From NCBI GenBank assembly GCA_903904835.1, contig CAIVEI010000210.1, forward strand, positions 1 through 58,526: 58,526 bases of DNA. The letters run 5' to 3'. This DNA comes from an uncultured Schlesneria sp. (GTDB lineage Bacteria; Planctomycetota; Planctomycetia; Planctomycetales; Planctomycetaceae). Below, in pieces: positions 8,241 to 16,632 of this stretch. Both the position numbers and the translations under genes were made by a program. The notes below the pieces were generated by a model. That model did not search any database. It worked only from the letters and a program-made list of their open reading frames with translations, and had not been told where the DNA came from. Position 1 is the stretch's first letter; every line of letters starts with the position of its first letter.

Positions 8241-11200
8241 CTACTTGTGTTCGCCTCGCCATGTGACCGGGTGATTCGTTTCGAGATCGAAGTCGGGCCA
8301 GTTTTTTTGTATCCACGCGGCGGCATCCTGAAGATTGTGGAACTGTCGTTGTGGCATTGAACCTCGTGCCGGTGGTTCACCGTCTTGATTCTCGTCTCGT
8401 GAAAAAACAGACTGCCCATCATGCAACACAAGTTCCTCAAATCGTCGAAGCATGCTCTGACGAAACTCGCCGATGCACCCCGCATGCGAAAACAATTTCG
8501 CCAATGTGCGCGGTTCAGAGACCCACGTCAAATCGCTTTCATTTATCTGTATTCCCCGGACACTTGGATTCGACACCGTTTCATTTGACGCAGTTATGTC
8601 AAGTCCTATCGCGAGCACATCCGCCACGACGTTTCGCAACTCCGTTGCATCGCGGCCATTTGTAAGTGCGAACAGTACGTCAATAATTGCGTCGAAGTTC
8701 CGATAAGGAGCTAATTTCAGCAGTGCTAACAAACTATCTCCGGCAGGCACCAAGAATTCTTGCTGCAATTGCGGCGCCAACGCAGCTAATGCCCTGTAGG
8801 CAATCAGAACCCCTTCTTCACTGAATTGACGATTTGACTCATTCAATATATCGGTCTTTAGGTACGCCTCCAGGGCATCCCAGCTACGTTTGACCTGATT
8901 CCCTTGCATCCTCGGAACCAGGGAAATCATCCCTTGGCACGCCGCGATGAATTCATTATGGCTTGTCGATGGCTGTACGAGGTCAATCAGTGAGTCCCAG
9001 CTTTCCTTGATTTGTGTTGGCACCATGCGTGAAGCCATTTCAGAAAGTGCCAGGATGCGTACTTCATCCATCCGCGACCACTTAGAGCCTTTCAGAACTT
9101 TTAACAGTGAACTCCATTCGTGCTCGACCAAATGTGCTGGCAATCGACGGGCGAGCAATACCAATCCATATTCTCCTTTCGTCGATAAATGGGTGTTCCC
9201 GTCATTATTCGCAATCGCCGCGAGAAGTCGATTCCACGCGGGTATTACTTGGTCCTGCGAAAGAAGTGGATTTAGCGCCTCGAGCGTTTCTTCAGCGCAG
9301 TTGACGTCGAACGAGATATCAGCCAAGAAGATTGCGTTCCATGAGTTCATGCATTGTTCGGGCGTCAGCCTCGGTGCCAACGCAGCAATCACGTGACCCG
9401 CTAGCTGCAAATATTCACCGCCCAAATATTCGCGCTTCGTTGAAATGAACGTCTCCCATGTTGGTATTGCACGTTCGATATCAATCCGAAGAGCAAGTGC
9501 TTCCAGCCCAGCAAACGCATCAAGCACGACAGAGTATTCGCCACTTCCGGCTTTATCAGGTAATATGTTCTGCAGATGCTCTAGCACTGTCTCCCAAGCG
9601 TGAATCGTTTGCTCCTCCGAGAGATACGGGGCCAGCCCTTTGAGACCCTCGCATGCAGAATACCGTTTCCAATTTTCGGCATCTGACTTGATAATTGCGT
9701 TAAATGCGCCTGCGGCACTCGCGACCTGTTGCTTGTCCAATCGATTCGCCAAAGTCGCCACGCATTTGGCCGCCCCTATGAAAGTTGTGTAATCCGTAGA
9801 TGTTTCGAGAAGAAGAATCATAGCGTCCGATTCACGGGTAACCATGTCTGGTTCCAATCGGCTCGCCAACGCTTCGATTGCAGCTTCCACCGCTTTTTTC
9901 GGTCCGAAATTGGGGCATCTGAACGCAATGGCGATTACGGCGTCCAGGGCACGTTTAGCATGTTCCGGTTCCAGCCAGGGGGAAAGTTCGAACAGTATCT
10001 TAAGCCCCCACTGAAGTGTTTCCTCACCATATTGGGGATCTGATTTCTCGAACACGGCAATCACCGCTTCTTCGCCCCGCATCACCATTGTCCGCTCCAA
10101 TCGGGGTGCCAACGCGAACAGTGCCTCATCCCAGCGAGCGTAAACTTCCTCGTTGTTTATTGTTATAAAAGTCGATCCTGCATTCGGCATGATTTCAATG
10201 ACAGCTTCACCTGCCCGTGCTACCTGGTCTGGCTCCAACCGTGGTGCCAGAGCAATTAGCCCTTCGCAAGCCCGTCTTTGTGAAAACAGGTTGTCCTTTG
10301 ATGTCTGGAGGAGTGATATTACGACATCGCCTCCAATTCGATTGACAAGATTCTGCACTTGTGAATCCGTGCGTGAGATGGCGATCTCAAGGAAGTTGCG
10401 AAAATCAGCATCACGGACGTACGGCTGGCGACTTAAGAAGACGAAGCTTTCTTCTAAAGCGGGGACGTCCACCGATCCCAATTCCAACGCAAGCCAACAA
10501 GCGGCAACGCGGGTCTGAGGGGCCGAGTTCGTGTCGCGTTGTTTCCTGCTCAGGAACTCCGTCGCTACGGTTCGGCGAATCGGACTAGGACCGACGCACG
10601 ACTGCAAGACGCGTTCTGCTCGGCGGGCAAGTTGCAGTGCCGTTGTCGGATCTTGAAAAGCAACTTCCAAGGTGACCAACTTAAGCTGCGAATTTCCAAA
10701 AGTGGACCAATCGATCAGGCTCCTTCTTTCAGCAGGAGGTAGGGGGCCTGAATTAAAGCCGATTGGTCGCAAAACTCCCGTAATTAGGTTTTGTTCAGCC
10801 TCTCGGCGCTGCTTCGCCTCCGCTTTCTTCGCGGTCTCCGCGATTTGTCGCTGCTTTTCTTTCTCGTCGCGTTCGTCCGTAACCAGTTGAAGCGCGTCCG
10901 CCATTCTCTCTTCGGCAACCCAAGCTCGAAACAAGCCCCACGTCGTTCCGAAAACACCGATTAACAACGCCGTCATCACCGAGGCGACTCCAACAACCAG
11001 GCCCGAGTTCTTTCCCACAAATTTCCGAATCCGGTACACGGTGCTCGGCGGGGCGGCTTGAACCGGTTCGCCATTCAGATGGGCTAGAATATCGTTCGCC
11101 AAGCTAGTCGGCGTCTCGTAGCGCCGTCTACGATCCTTATCGATGCTCTTCATCACGATCCAGTCGAGTTCTCCTTGAACTAATGTGCCCAGACGCTTGG

Positions 11201-12089
11201 GCTCGGTTCGGCGGAACGTGGCCAATGACGACAATGTTGGCGTGTTCGGCCCCAGTCTCGTGCTGGGCTTGGGAGGATCGTCTTCGATGATCATCTTTTT
11301 GATCTGCTCGAACGCTGCGGCTTTTAACTCGTTCTTCGAGAACGGCGTACTGCCGGTGAGCAGCTCATACAACAGAACGCCCAGGCTGTAGACGTCGGTT
11401 CGCGTGTCGATGTCGACGCTTCCCTCAGCCTGCTCGGGGCTCATGTATTGAGGCGTGCCAATGAACTGGTCGTGTTGCGTAAAAAGTGTGCCGTCGGTCA
11501 ACTTCTGCGAAATGGCCTTGGCGACTCCAAAGTCGATAACCTTGGCGAACGGTTCGCCGTCTTGTGTGCTGACCAACACGTTGCCGGGCTTCAGGTCGCG
11601 GTGAATGACTCCCTTGTGATGAGCGTGCTGGACCGCCTGGCAAACTTGTTCGAACAGTTTCAGTCGTTCCGCGATGGTCAGATGGTTCTGGTCGGCGTAA
11701 TCCGTGATCGGTTTGCCTTTGACGTATTCCATCACGAAGTACGGTCGGCCTGAATCGTCGGTTCCGGCATCGAAGACTTTGGCGATATGCGGATGATCCA
11801 TCAAAGCCAGCGCCTGCCGCTCGGCTTCGAATCGAATGATGACTGCTTTCGAATCCATGCCGAGCTTGATGAACTTGATCGCGACCTGGCGTCGGATGGG
11901 TGAACGTTGTTCGGCGCGATAGACGTCTCCCATGCCGCCGCCACCGATCCGTTCGAGAATCCGGTAAGGACCGACGTTCTCGGGCGTGGCAGTGAGAAGT
12001 TCCCGCGCCCTTTTGATCGCGATTTCGTCGTATTGCTGTTCGTACTTAAGCGTCGGCTTTAACGAGGAGTCGTCGGGATCGTCGGACAT
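8241..12089 (-). CDS. Membrane Ser/Thr protein kinase with HEAT-like repeat tail
   Basis: 1282 residues. A Hanks-type kinase domain fills about residues 42-340. It has a glycine loop GGGGMGDV (49-56), VAIK lysine (72), catalytic loop HRDLKPGN (163-170), DFG (186-188) and APE-like SPEQ, so it should be an active Ser/Thr kinase. A single membrane helix lies at about 362-388, followed by a charged coiled coil (390-440). The remaining 800 or so residues are repeated helical units with the recurring phrase LAPRLEP, about twenty HEAT/armadillo-like repeats, probably a sensor or protein-binding arm outside the membrane. AGGAG lies seven bases before the ATG. It is divergent from the sigma factor at 13226, with a repeat/GxxExxY block between; kinase and sigma factor may be linked in signalling, but this is inference. 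The substrate is unknown. Confidence 0.92.
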   Translation of the reverse strand: MSDDPDDSSLKPTLKYEQQYDEIAIKRARELLTATPENVGPYRILERIGGGGMGDVYRAEQRSPIRRQVAIKFIKLGMDSKAVIIRFEAERQALALMDHPHIAKVFDAGTDDSGRPYFVMEYVKGKPITDYADQNHLTIAERLKLFEQVCQAVQHAHHKGVIHRDLKPGNVLVSTQDGEPFAKVIDFGVAKAISQKLTDGTLFTQHDQFIGTPQYMSPEQAEGSVDIDTRTDVYSLGVLLYELLTGSTPFSKNELKAAAFEQIKKMIIEDDPPKPSTRLGPNTPTLSSLATFRRTEPKRLGTLVQGELDWIVMKSIDKDRRRRYETPTSLANDILAHLNGEPVQAAPPSTVYRIRKFVGKNSGLVVGVASVMTALLIGVFGTTWGLFRAWVAEERMADALQLVTDERDEKEKQRQIAETAKKAEAKQRREAEQNLITGVLRPIGFNSGPLPPAERRSLIDWSTFGNSQLKLVTLEVAFQDPTTALQLARRAERVLQSCVGPSPIRRTVATEFLSRKQRDTNSAPQTRVAACWLALELGSVDVPALEESFVFLSRQPYVRDADFRNFLEIAISRTDSQVQNLVNRIGGDVVISLLQTSKDNLFSQRRACEGLIALAPRLEPDQVARAGEAVIEIMPNAGSTFITINNEEVYARWDEALFALAPRLERTMVMRGEEAVIAVFEKSDPQYGEETLQWGLKILFELSPWLEPEHAKRALDAVIAIAFRCPNFGPKKAVEAAIEALASRLEPDMVTRESDAMILLLETSTDYTTFIGAAKCVATLANRLDKQQVASAAGAFNAIIKSDAENWKRYSACEGLKGLAPYLSEEQTIHAWETVLEHLQNILPDKAGSGEYSVVLDAFAGLEALALRIDIERAIPTWETFISTKREYLGGEYLQLAGHVIAALAPRLTPEQCMNSWNAIFLADISFDVNCAEETLEALNPLLSQDQVIPAWNRLLAAIANNDGNTHLSTKGEYGLVLLARRLPAHLVEHEWSSLLKVLKGSKWSRMDEVRILALSEMASRMVPTQIKESWDSLIDLVQPSTSHNEFIAACQGMISLVPRMQGNQVKRSWDALEAYLKTDILNESNRQFSEEGVLIAYRALAALAPQLQQEFLVPAGDSLLALLKLAPYRNFDAIIDVLFALTNGRDATELRNVVADVLAIGLDITASNETVSNPSVRGIQINESDLTWVSEPRTLAKLFSHAGCIGEFRQSMLRRFEELVLHDGQSVFSRDENQDGEPPARGSMPQRQFHNLQDAAAWIQKNWPDFDLETNHPVTWRGEHK

Positions 12090-12144
12090 GGCCTCGCTCC
12101 TGGAGTAGTAACGTTTAGGGTTTTGTCGAAAAAGAAAAGACTTT

Positions 12145-12252
12145 CACCACGGAGACACAGAGATCACGGAGGAATTCAACTTGGATGAGCACGACGCGAG
12201 TTTTCTATCGTAATCGATTTCGTCTCTGTGAATTCTACGTGTCTCCGTGGTG
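12145..12252. repeat. CACCACGGAG inverted-repeat element, copy 1
   Basis: Left arm CACCACGGAGACACAGAG and right arm CTCCGTGGTG close a hairpin of about 108 bases. Conserved flanks (GAAAAGACTTT before; TAAATC...ATAGCGA after) extend similarity with copy 3 to roughly 12118-12350. Confidence 0.85.
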
Positions 12253-12409
12253 TAAATCATCGACTCATACAACTGAATAGCGATCATTCAAGAATTCCTG
12301 ACAACGGATTTTGAGAATTCCTGAGAAATGGACGAATTTCGAACCAGACCTTTGAGACTTTTGCGTTTCACATTCTTTGTGACGGGTTTTGTTGTATATG
12401 AAAAGCGCT

Positions 12410-12517
12410 CACCACGGAGGCGCGGAGATCACGGAGGACTTCAGATCCTATAAGAACGCATAGCGTTTTCTATAGTCATTGAGGTTGTCCCCGTGACATC
12501 TCCGAGTCTCCGTGGTG
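12410..12517. repeat. CACCACGGAG inverted-repeat element, copy 2
   Basis: CACCACGGAGGCGCGGAG at the left and CTCCGTGGTG at the right, same orientation as copies 1 and 3. It ends about 45 bases from the stop codon of the GxxExxY gene. The inside of the hairpin differs in sequence from the other copies. Confidence 0.85.
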
Positions 12518-12562
12518 TAAATCTTAAACTCCTGCAACGAAACGGCGCGAGGAACAAAGAAT

Positions 12563-12937
12563 TCAAAGAACGAAGCGTTTGATACCATCTTTCATCAGGG
12601 GCACATTGAAGTTGATTAACAAGCCAAGCTTGCAGCCACTGAGTTTGAGATATGTGAGAATTTGAGCTTCGTGGATGGGAAGGAGCACGTCGACCGATTT
12701 CAATTCCAAGAGAATCTTGTCGTCAACAAGAATGTCGATTTTATAGTCGCAATTGAGTTGAGTCCCCTTATATGTCACGGGAAGCGGAAGCTGCCTGCGA
12801 AACGGAATCCCGCGTTGAGTCAGCTCAAAGCATAAGCACTCTTCGTAGGCAGACTCCAAAAGGCCGGGCCCCAGTTCCCGATGAACTTCGATTGCCGCAC
12901 CACGAATCTTTCCCGAAAGTTCTTCATACAAGAGCAT
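12563..12937 (-). CDS. GxxExxY protein (PD-(D/E)XK-like)
   Basis: 124 residues from the ATG at 12937. A longer frame to 13054 would run into the neighbouring repeat, so the shorter start is preferred; it opens MLLYEELSGKIRGAA as this family usually does. The name-giving motif is G25-LL-E28-SA-Y31. A nuclease-like core follows: D64/D68 and E78-L-K80 in KIDILVDDKILLELK, matching a PD-(D/E)XK pattern. The family (TIGR04256, PF13366) has no settled function; DNA or RNA cleavage is an inference from the fold. The gene sits exactly between copies 2 and 3 of the CACCACGGAG element, within about 50 bases on each side, which suggests that gene and repeats form one unit. Confidence 0.88.
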   Translation of the reverse strand: MLLYEELSGKIRGAAIEVHRELGPGLLESAYEECLCFELTQRGIPFRRQLPLPVTYKGTQLNCDYKIDILVDDKILLELKSVDVLLPIHEAQILTYLKLSGCKLGLLINFNVPLMKDGIKRFVL

Positions 12938-12985
12938 TATCTTCACTTTCGTCTGTGCAAGTTTTGCCGAACATGAAAAGACTTT

Positions 12986-13102
12986 CACCACGGAGGCACG
13001 GAGATCACGGAGGAATTCAAATTGCACGATTAAGTTTCGCTTTTGATTTGGCAATTGATTATTTCACCGTGTATTCTCCGTGTCCTCCGTGACTCCGTGG
13101 TG
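12986..13102. repeat. CACCACGGAG inverted-repeat element, copy 3
   Basis: CACCACGGAGGCACGGAG opens it and ACTCCGTGGTG closes it. It lies just upstream of the GxxExxY start codon and may carry that gene's promoter. The 3' flank (13103-13200) matches that of copy 1 and runs up to the start of the sigma factor gene. Confidence 0.85.
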
Positions 13103-13225
13103 CAAATCTTAAACTCCTACAACTAAATAGCGACCATTCAGCGGTTTCTGGCAACAGACTTTGAGAATTCTTAAATTAATGTACGGATTTCGTGTCAGAC
13201 GCCTGCAACCCAAGCCTAATCGTTC

Positions 13226-13885
13226 ATGGAGGCTTTCGGCATAAACGACGAAAATGATCCTGGAGAATCGATTGAGACCGATTCCGCGAACTTGATTACC
13301 GGCGAATTGACTCGCGCGAGTATTTTCCACAAGCTCAACACGGCGAACGCCGGCGATCGCGAAATGGCGTGGAGCGAGTTTCGGTCGCGATACGCGCCGA
13401 TCATTGCGGGATTTGCCACCCGATGCGGAGCCAATCGACAGGACATTGACGATATTATTCAGGATGTCATGACGAGTTTCCTCGGAGCCAGCGGCGAATT
13501 TTCGTATGATCCGAAAAAAGGGCGATTTCGGGGTTATCTGAAGACCTGCACCGTCCGAGCGGCGATCAAACGAGCTGGAAAGAACATTCGGTATCGCGGA
13601 ATCCCTCTCGAAGAAATCCCGCAGGCAGAATTGGCTGTCGAACCAATCTGGAACGACGTCTGGGAAGAACAACTTGTCGCACGGGCATTATCAATCGTGC
13701 GGAACGCCTGTCAGAACAGCATCGTGTTTCAGGCGTTCGAACAATACGTCCTGCTGGATCGTTCGGCGGAAATCGTTGCCAGGGAACTTGGTACGACCGT
13801 GAACAACGTGCATCAGTCCAAAGTCAGGATGACAAGACAACTTCGCGACACCGTACAACGCTTGCGGGAGTCGGAAGAGGAGTGA
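13226..13885 (+). CDS. ECF-type RNA polymerase sigma factor
   Basis: 219 residues. The region-2 core WSEFRSRYAPIIAGFATRCG...DIDDIIQDV (about 50-90) and the YDPKKGRFRGYLKT phrase (about 95-110) are typical of planctomycete ECF-like sigma factors. The C-terminal part (about 165-210; VLLDRSAEIVARELG, then VNNVHQSKVRMTRQLR) is a helix-turn-helix like region 4. The extra 45 acidic residues in front of region 2 are longer than in most ECF factors. No clear ribosome binding site precedes the ATG. Its upstream region is the tail of a CACCACGGAG repeat. It is transcribed away from the kinase at 8241, a usual partner type, but no anti-sigma factor is seen. Confidence 0.88.
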   Translation: MEAFGINDENDPGESIETDSANLITGELTRASIFHKLNTANAGDREMAWSEFRSRYAPIIAGFATRCGANRQDIDDIIQDVMTSFLGASGEFSYDPKKGRFRGYLKTCTVRAAIKRAGKNIRYRGIPLEEIPQAELAVEPIWNDVWEEQLVARALSIVRNACQNSIVFQAFEQYVLLDRSAEIVARELGTTVNNVHQSKVRMTRQLRDTVQRLRESEEE

Positions 13886-14636
13886 AATTTCACATTGTGC
13901 ATCAGCAGCTTCCAAACGTTAAGAAAGCATGTCCGTCTTTCTATTTACTTTCGACAAGTTGTTTTGTAGTTTTATGCTATTATCTATCTGACGGCGAAAT
14001 CCGCAAGAATGAGGAAACAACTTTGAACAGAAGGTAACGAAGGGAAGAAAATAAGAAACAAAAGATTGTCTTCAGATGTGTCCGGGGATGTTGGTATTGG
14101 TGGGCCTCGAAGGCTCGACCGCACCCTACGAATTTGAAAAACGAATGAAACTGGTCGATGTTGGCCAACTTGACCATCTTTACTTTTCGAGTAATTCAGA
14201 AGAGGAGATCTTCGGTCGGGCTGTTGTCGGGAGACCCGCGGAGAACGACGCGAACGAGGAGTCCGAGGGCTTACGCACCTCGGCTCGCCTGGACAACGCG
14301 CGATTGGTGGCCCTATTTTGAACCATTCATCCGACACGCATCAACCGGCTGTGCCGGATCTTGTTGGAAAGAATTCCCGCGTTGGGTTGGTTTTGCCGGA
14401 ACGCCGAGTTGACTTAAGGTACTGCAACATATAGATTTTATGTGATGCGTTCTGCCGTCGCGGTTCGATGAAATATTATCGAGTCTGGTTTTTTTATTGT
14501 AAAACCTAACTTGATGTCATCAAAGGGGCTGCGGCTGCAACCACTGAAGCGCCCGGAGCCTGGACTGGCGAATGCGATTGTTGGGCACACTTGATGACAA
14601 TGCATTCTGAAATGCTACTACGAATGTGAGAAATCC
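13886..14636. other. Intergenic region with repeat remnants
   Basis: About 750 bases without a credible gene. A stretch at 14017-14065 contains AACAGAAGGTAACGAAGGG, a phrase typical of dispersed repeats. GGGCCTCGAAGGCTCGACC (14102-14120) and CCGAGGGCTTACGCACCTCGG (around 14263-14283) are small palindromes. An 81-codon frame here has no recognisable content. Confidence 0.6.
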
Positions 14637-16010
14637 ATGCTGACAATTCTGGGTCGCCGGCCATCGTCCATGAAGGGCTTCTGTGACGGAATCTCACGTC
14701 GCGATTTTCTCACTGTCGGCGGGATGGCTCTCGGGGGAATCGCCCTGACGGATACTCTTCGGGCAGAATCGCTGGCGAAGGCGGGGACTTCTCACAAGGC
14801 GATTATCAATATTTACCTGCCTGGTGGACCACCGCATCTCGATATGTGGGACCCCAAGCCACAAGCCCCAGCCGAAATCCGAGGGGAATTTCAGGCGATC
14901 CAGACTAACGTTCCGGGAATCGAAGTCAGCGAAATGTTCCCGCGAATGGCCCAAATGATGGATAAGTTCGTCCTGGTGCGATCGCTGTCAGATTCGGACG
15001 GAGCACACGATGCTTATCAGTGTATGACAGGTCGCCGGAAGGGTGGACGAACTCCGCCTGGGGGTTGGCCGCAGGGAGGTGCATGGGTTTCCAGGATGAA
15101 GGGCCAGGTCAATCCGGCCATTCCCGCCAATGTGGCCCTGATGTATCAGACGGGCAACCGGACCTGGGGTGAAACTGGCGATGGTGGTTTTCTGGGTGTC
15201 GCCCATTCACCGTTCAACCTGTTGGGCAGGGAAGCTCGCAGCAGCTCTGAAAACATGACTCTGCACGGGATCACCTTGGATAAGCTGCGTGACCGAACCT
15301 CGCTACGTGCCTCATTGGATAAATTCCAAAAGACTGCGGATCAGCGTGGGCAGATGGAAAGCATGGACGTTTACGCTCAGCAGGCCATGGGAATCCTCAC
15401 CACATCGAAACTGGTCGACGCACTCGATCTGTCAAAAGAAGATCCTCGGATTGTCGCCCGTTACGGTAAGAGCCGTGAAGATTTTCAGCGGGACGGTGCT
15501 CCGCCGATGATCGAGAACTTCTGTGTGGCTCGGCGACTCGTCGAAGCAGGAGCCAGATTTGTTTCACTGAACTACAGCCGCTGGGATTGGCACGGCGCAG
15601 ACGGAATGAACTATCCAAAATGCCGTGAAGAATGTCCGCTGCTGGATCAGGGATTATCGGCACTCGTAACCGACCTGCACGAACGAGGCCTTGATCGGGA
15701 CGTTTCTGTCGTCGTGTGGGGCGAATTCGGACGGACACCAAAGATCAATAACAACAACAGCCGTGATCACTGGCCGCAAGCCAACACCGCTGTCCTCGCC
15801 GGTGGAAGCATGCAGACGGGTCAGGTCGTCGGCTCCACGAACCGGAACGGCGAACATCCTTCGTCACGTCCGGTCAAGTTCCAGGAAATCTTCGCGACAC
15901 TTTACAAGTGCGCGGGGATCGACGTGCAAAACGTGCGAGTCTTCGACCTCGCAGGGGTGCCACAGTATCTGGTCGACCCCGGCAACGATCCATTACACGA
16001 AGTCCTCTAA
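14637..16010 (+). CDS. DUF1501 protein, Tat-exported
   Basis: 457 residues. A twin-arginine signal SRRDFLTVGGMALGG is near the N-terminus (residues 20-34), so the protein is probably folded before export. The rest is a DUF1501 domain (alkaline-phosphatase/sulfatase-like fold): NIYLPGGPPHLDMWDPKP, VVWGEFGRTPK and RDHWPQA are the usual signature stretches. The family is very large in Planctomycetes and lacks a proven reaction; it nearly always travels with PSCyt1/DUF1549/DUF1553 proteins. Here the partner (16633) is separated by a tandem repeat and has its own DUF1501 gene. A second possible start is the ATG at 14670; neither has a clear ribosome binding site. Confidence 0.93.
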   Translation: MLTILGRRPSSMKGFCDGISRRDFLTVGGMALGGIALTDTLRAESLAKAGTSHKAIINIYLPGGPPHLDMWDPKPQAPAEIRGEFQAIQTNVPGIEVSEMFPRMAQMMDKFVLVRSLSDSDGAHDAYQCMTGRRKGGRTPPGGWPQGGAWVSRMKGQVNPAIPANVALMYQTGNRTWGETGDGGFLGVAHSPFNLLGREARSSSENMTLHGITLDKLRDRTSLRASLDKFQKTADQRGQMESMDVYAQQAMGILTTSKLVDALDLSKEDPRIVARYGKSREDFQRDGAPPMIENFCVARRLVEAGARFVSLNYSRWDWHGADGMNYPKCREECPLLDQGLSALVTDLHERGLDRDVSVVVWGEFGRTPKINNNNSRDHWPQANTAVLAGGSMQTGQVVGSTNRNGEHPSSRPVKFQEIFATLYKCAGIDVQNVRVFDLAGVPQYLVDPGNDPLHEVL

Positions 16011-16247
16011 CCGGCCCGGCACAGCCGGTTCATGCGCGTCGTACGATGGGTTTAGAATAGGTAAATCGTTCGCGCGTTGTCCGGCCCGGCGCAGCCGGTT
16101 CACGCGCGTCGTCCGGCACAGCCGGTTCATGCGCGTCGTACGATGGGTTTAGAATAGGTAAATCGTTCGCGCGTTGTCCGGCCCGGCACAGCCGGTTCAC
16201 GCGCGTCGCACGATGGGTTTAGAATAGGAGAATCTCTCGCGCGTTGA
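16011..16247. repeat. 70-bp tandem repeat, about 3.4 copies
   Basis: Units start at 16011, 16081/16113 and 16178. Each has CCGGC(CCGGC)ACAGCCGGTTCA, then GCGCGTCGTACGATGGG, TTTAGAATAGGTAAATCG and TTCGCGCGTTG. The second unit carries an extra partial copy (16081-16112). Units differ by only a few bases, so the array is recent. It starts directly after the DUF1501 stop codon. Confidence 0.92.
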
Positions 16248-16632
16248 TGGGCGGAGCTTGGCTGGTCCGACGATGCGAACTAAAACCAACTAAGGGGAAT
16301 TATTCGTACGCCTTCTGAGTCAAATGGCGTTCGAAAATCGGGGTGCCGCAGTTTTGGAGTCTTCGACAAAGCCGTGCCTTCATGGTTTGAAACGTGTTCG
16401 AAGATCACGACCTTGCCGACGACGGTAACACCGTGGCACCCTTTATCGTACTCTCTGTTTGAAAAGCGCATCATTCCCAGCATGCCAAAACTCCCATCAC
16501 TGGCATGTGCTTTGACTGTCGTCAGTCGGATCGACATTCGCTATATTTTGGTATTGAGCACTGCCGCACGCGGCTGCATTTCGCGGAGGCTAGAAGCCTC
16601 CGCTACGTTAGGCCTCCCAGAGATCTTCACCA
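16248..16632. other. Intergenic region
   Basis: No supported gene. A minus-strand frame of 85 codons (16280-16537) has no recognisable domain. A hairpin GCGGAGGCTAGAAGCCTCCGC at about 16580-16600 is a REP-like palindrome close to the start of the next gene. Confidence 0.5.

Noticed and set aside
7721-8266. 181-codon plus-strand frame
   Set aside because: It spans two hairpin repeats and the complement of kinase codons. No domain is seen.
12118-13200. Insertion sequence with a transposase
   Set aside because: No transposase-like reading frame lies between the repeats, only the GxxExxY gene. It is kept as a finding rather than called as an IS.
14076-14321. 81-codon frame after the sigma factor
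   Set aside because: It contains small palindromes and has no recognisable protein pattern or ribosome binding site.
16011-16247. Possible CRISPR array
   Set aside because: The 70-bp units follow one another without unique spacers, so it is a plain tandem repeat.
16280-16537. 85-codon minus-strand frame between the tandem repeat and the PSCyt1 gene
   Set aside because: The composition is protein-like, but no motif is recognised and support is too weak to call a gene.
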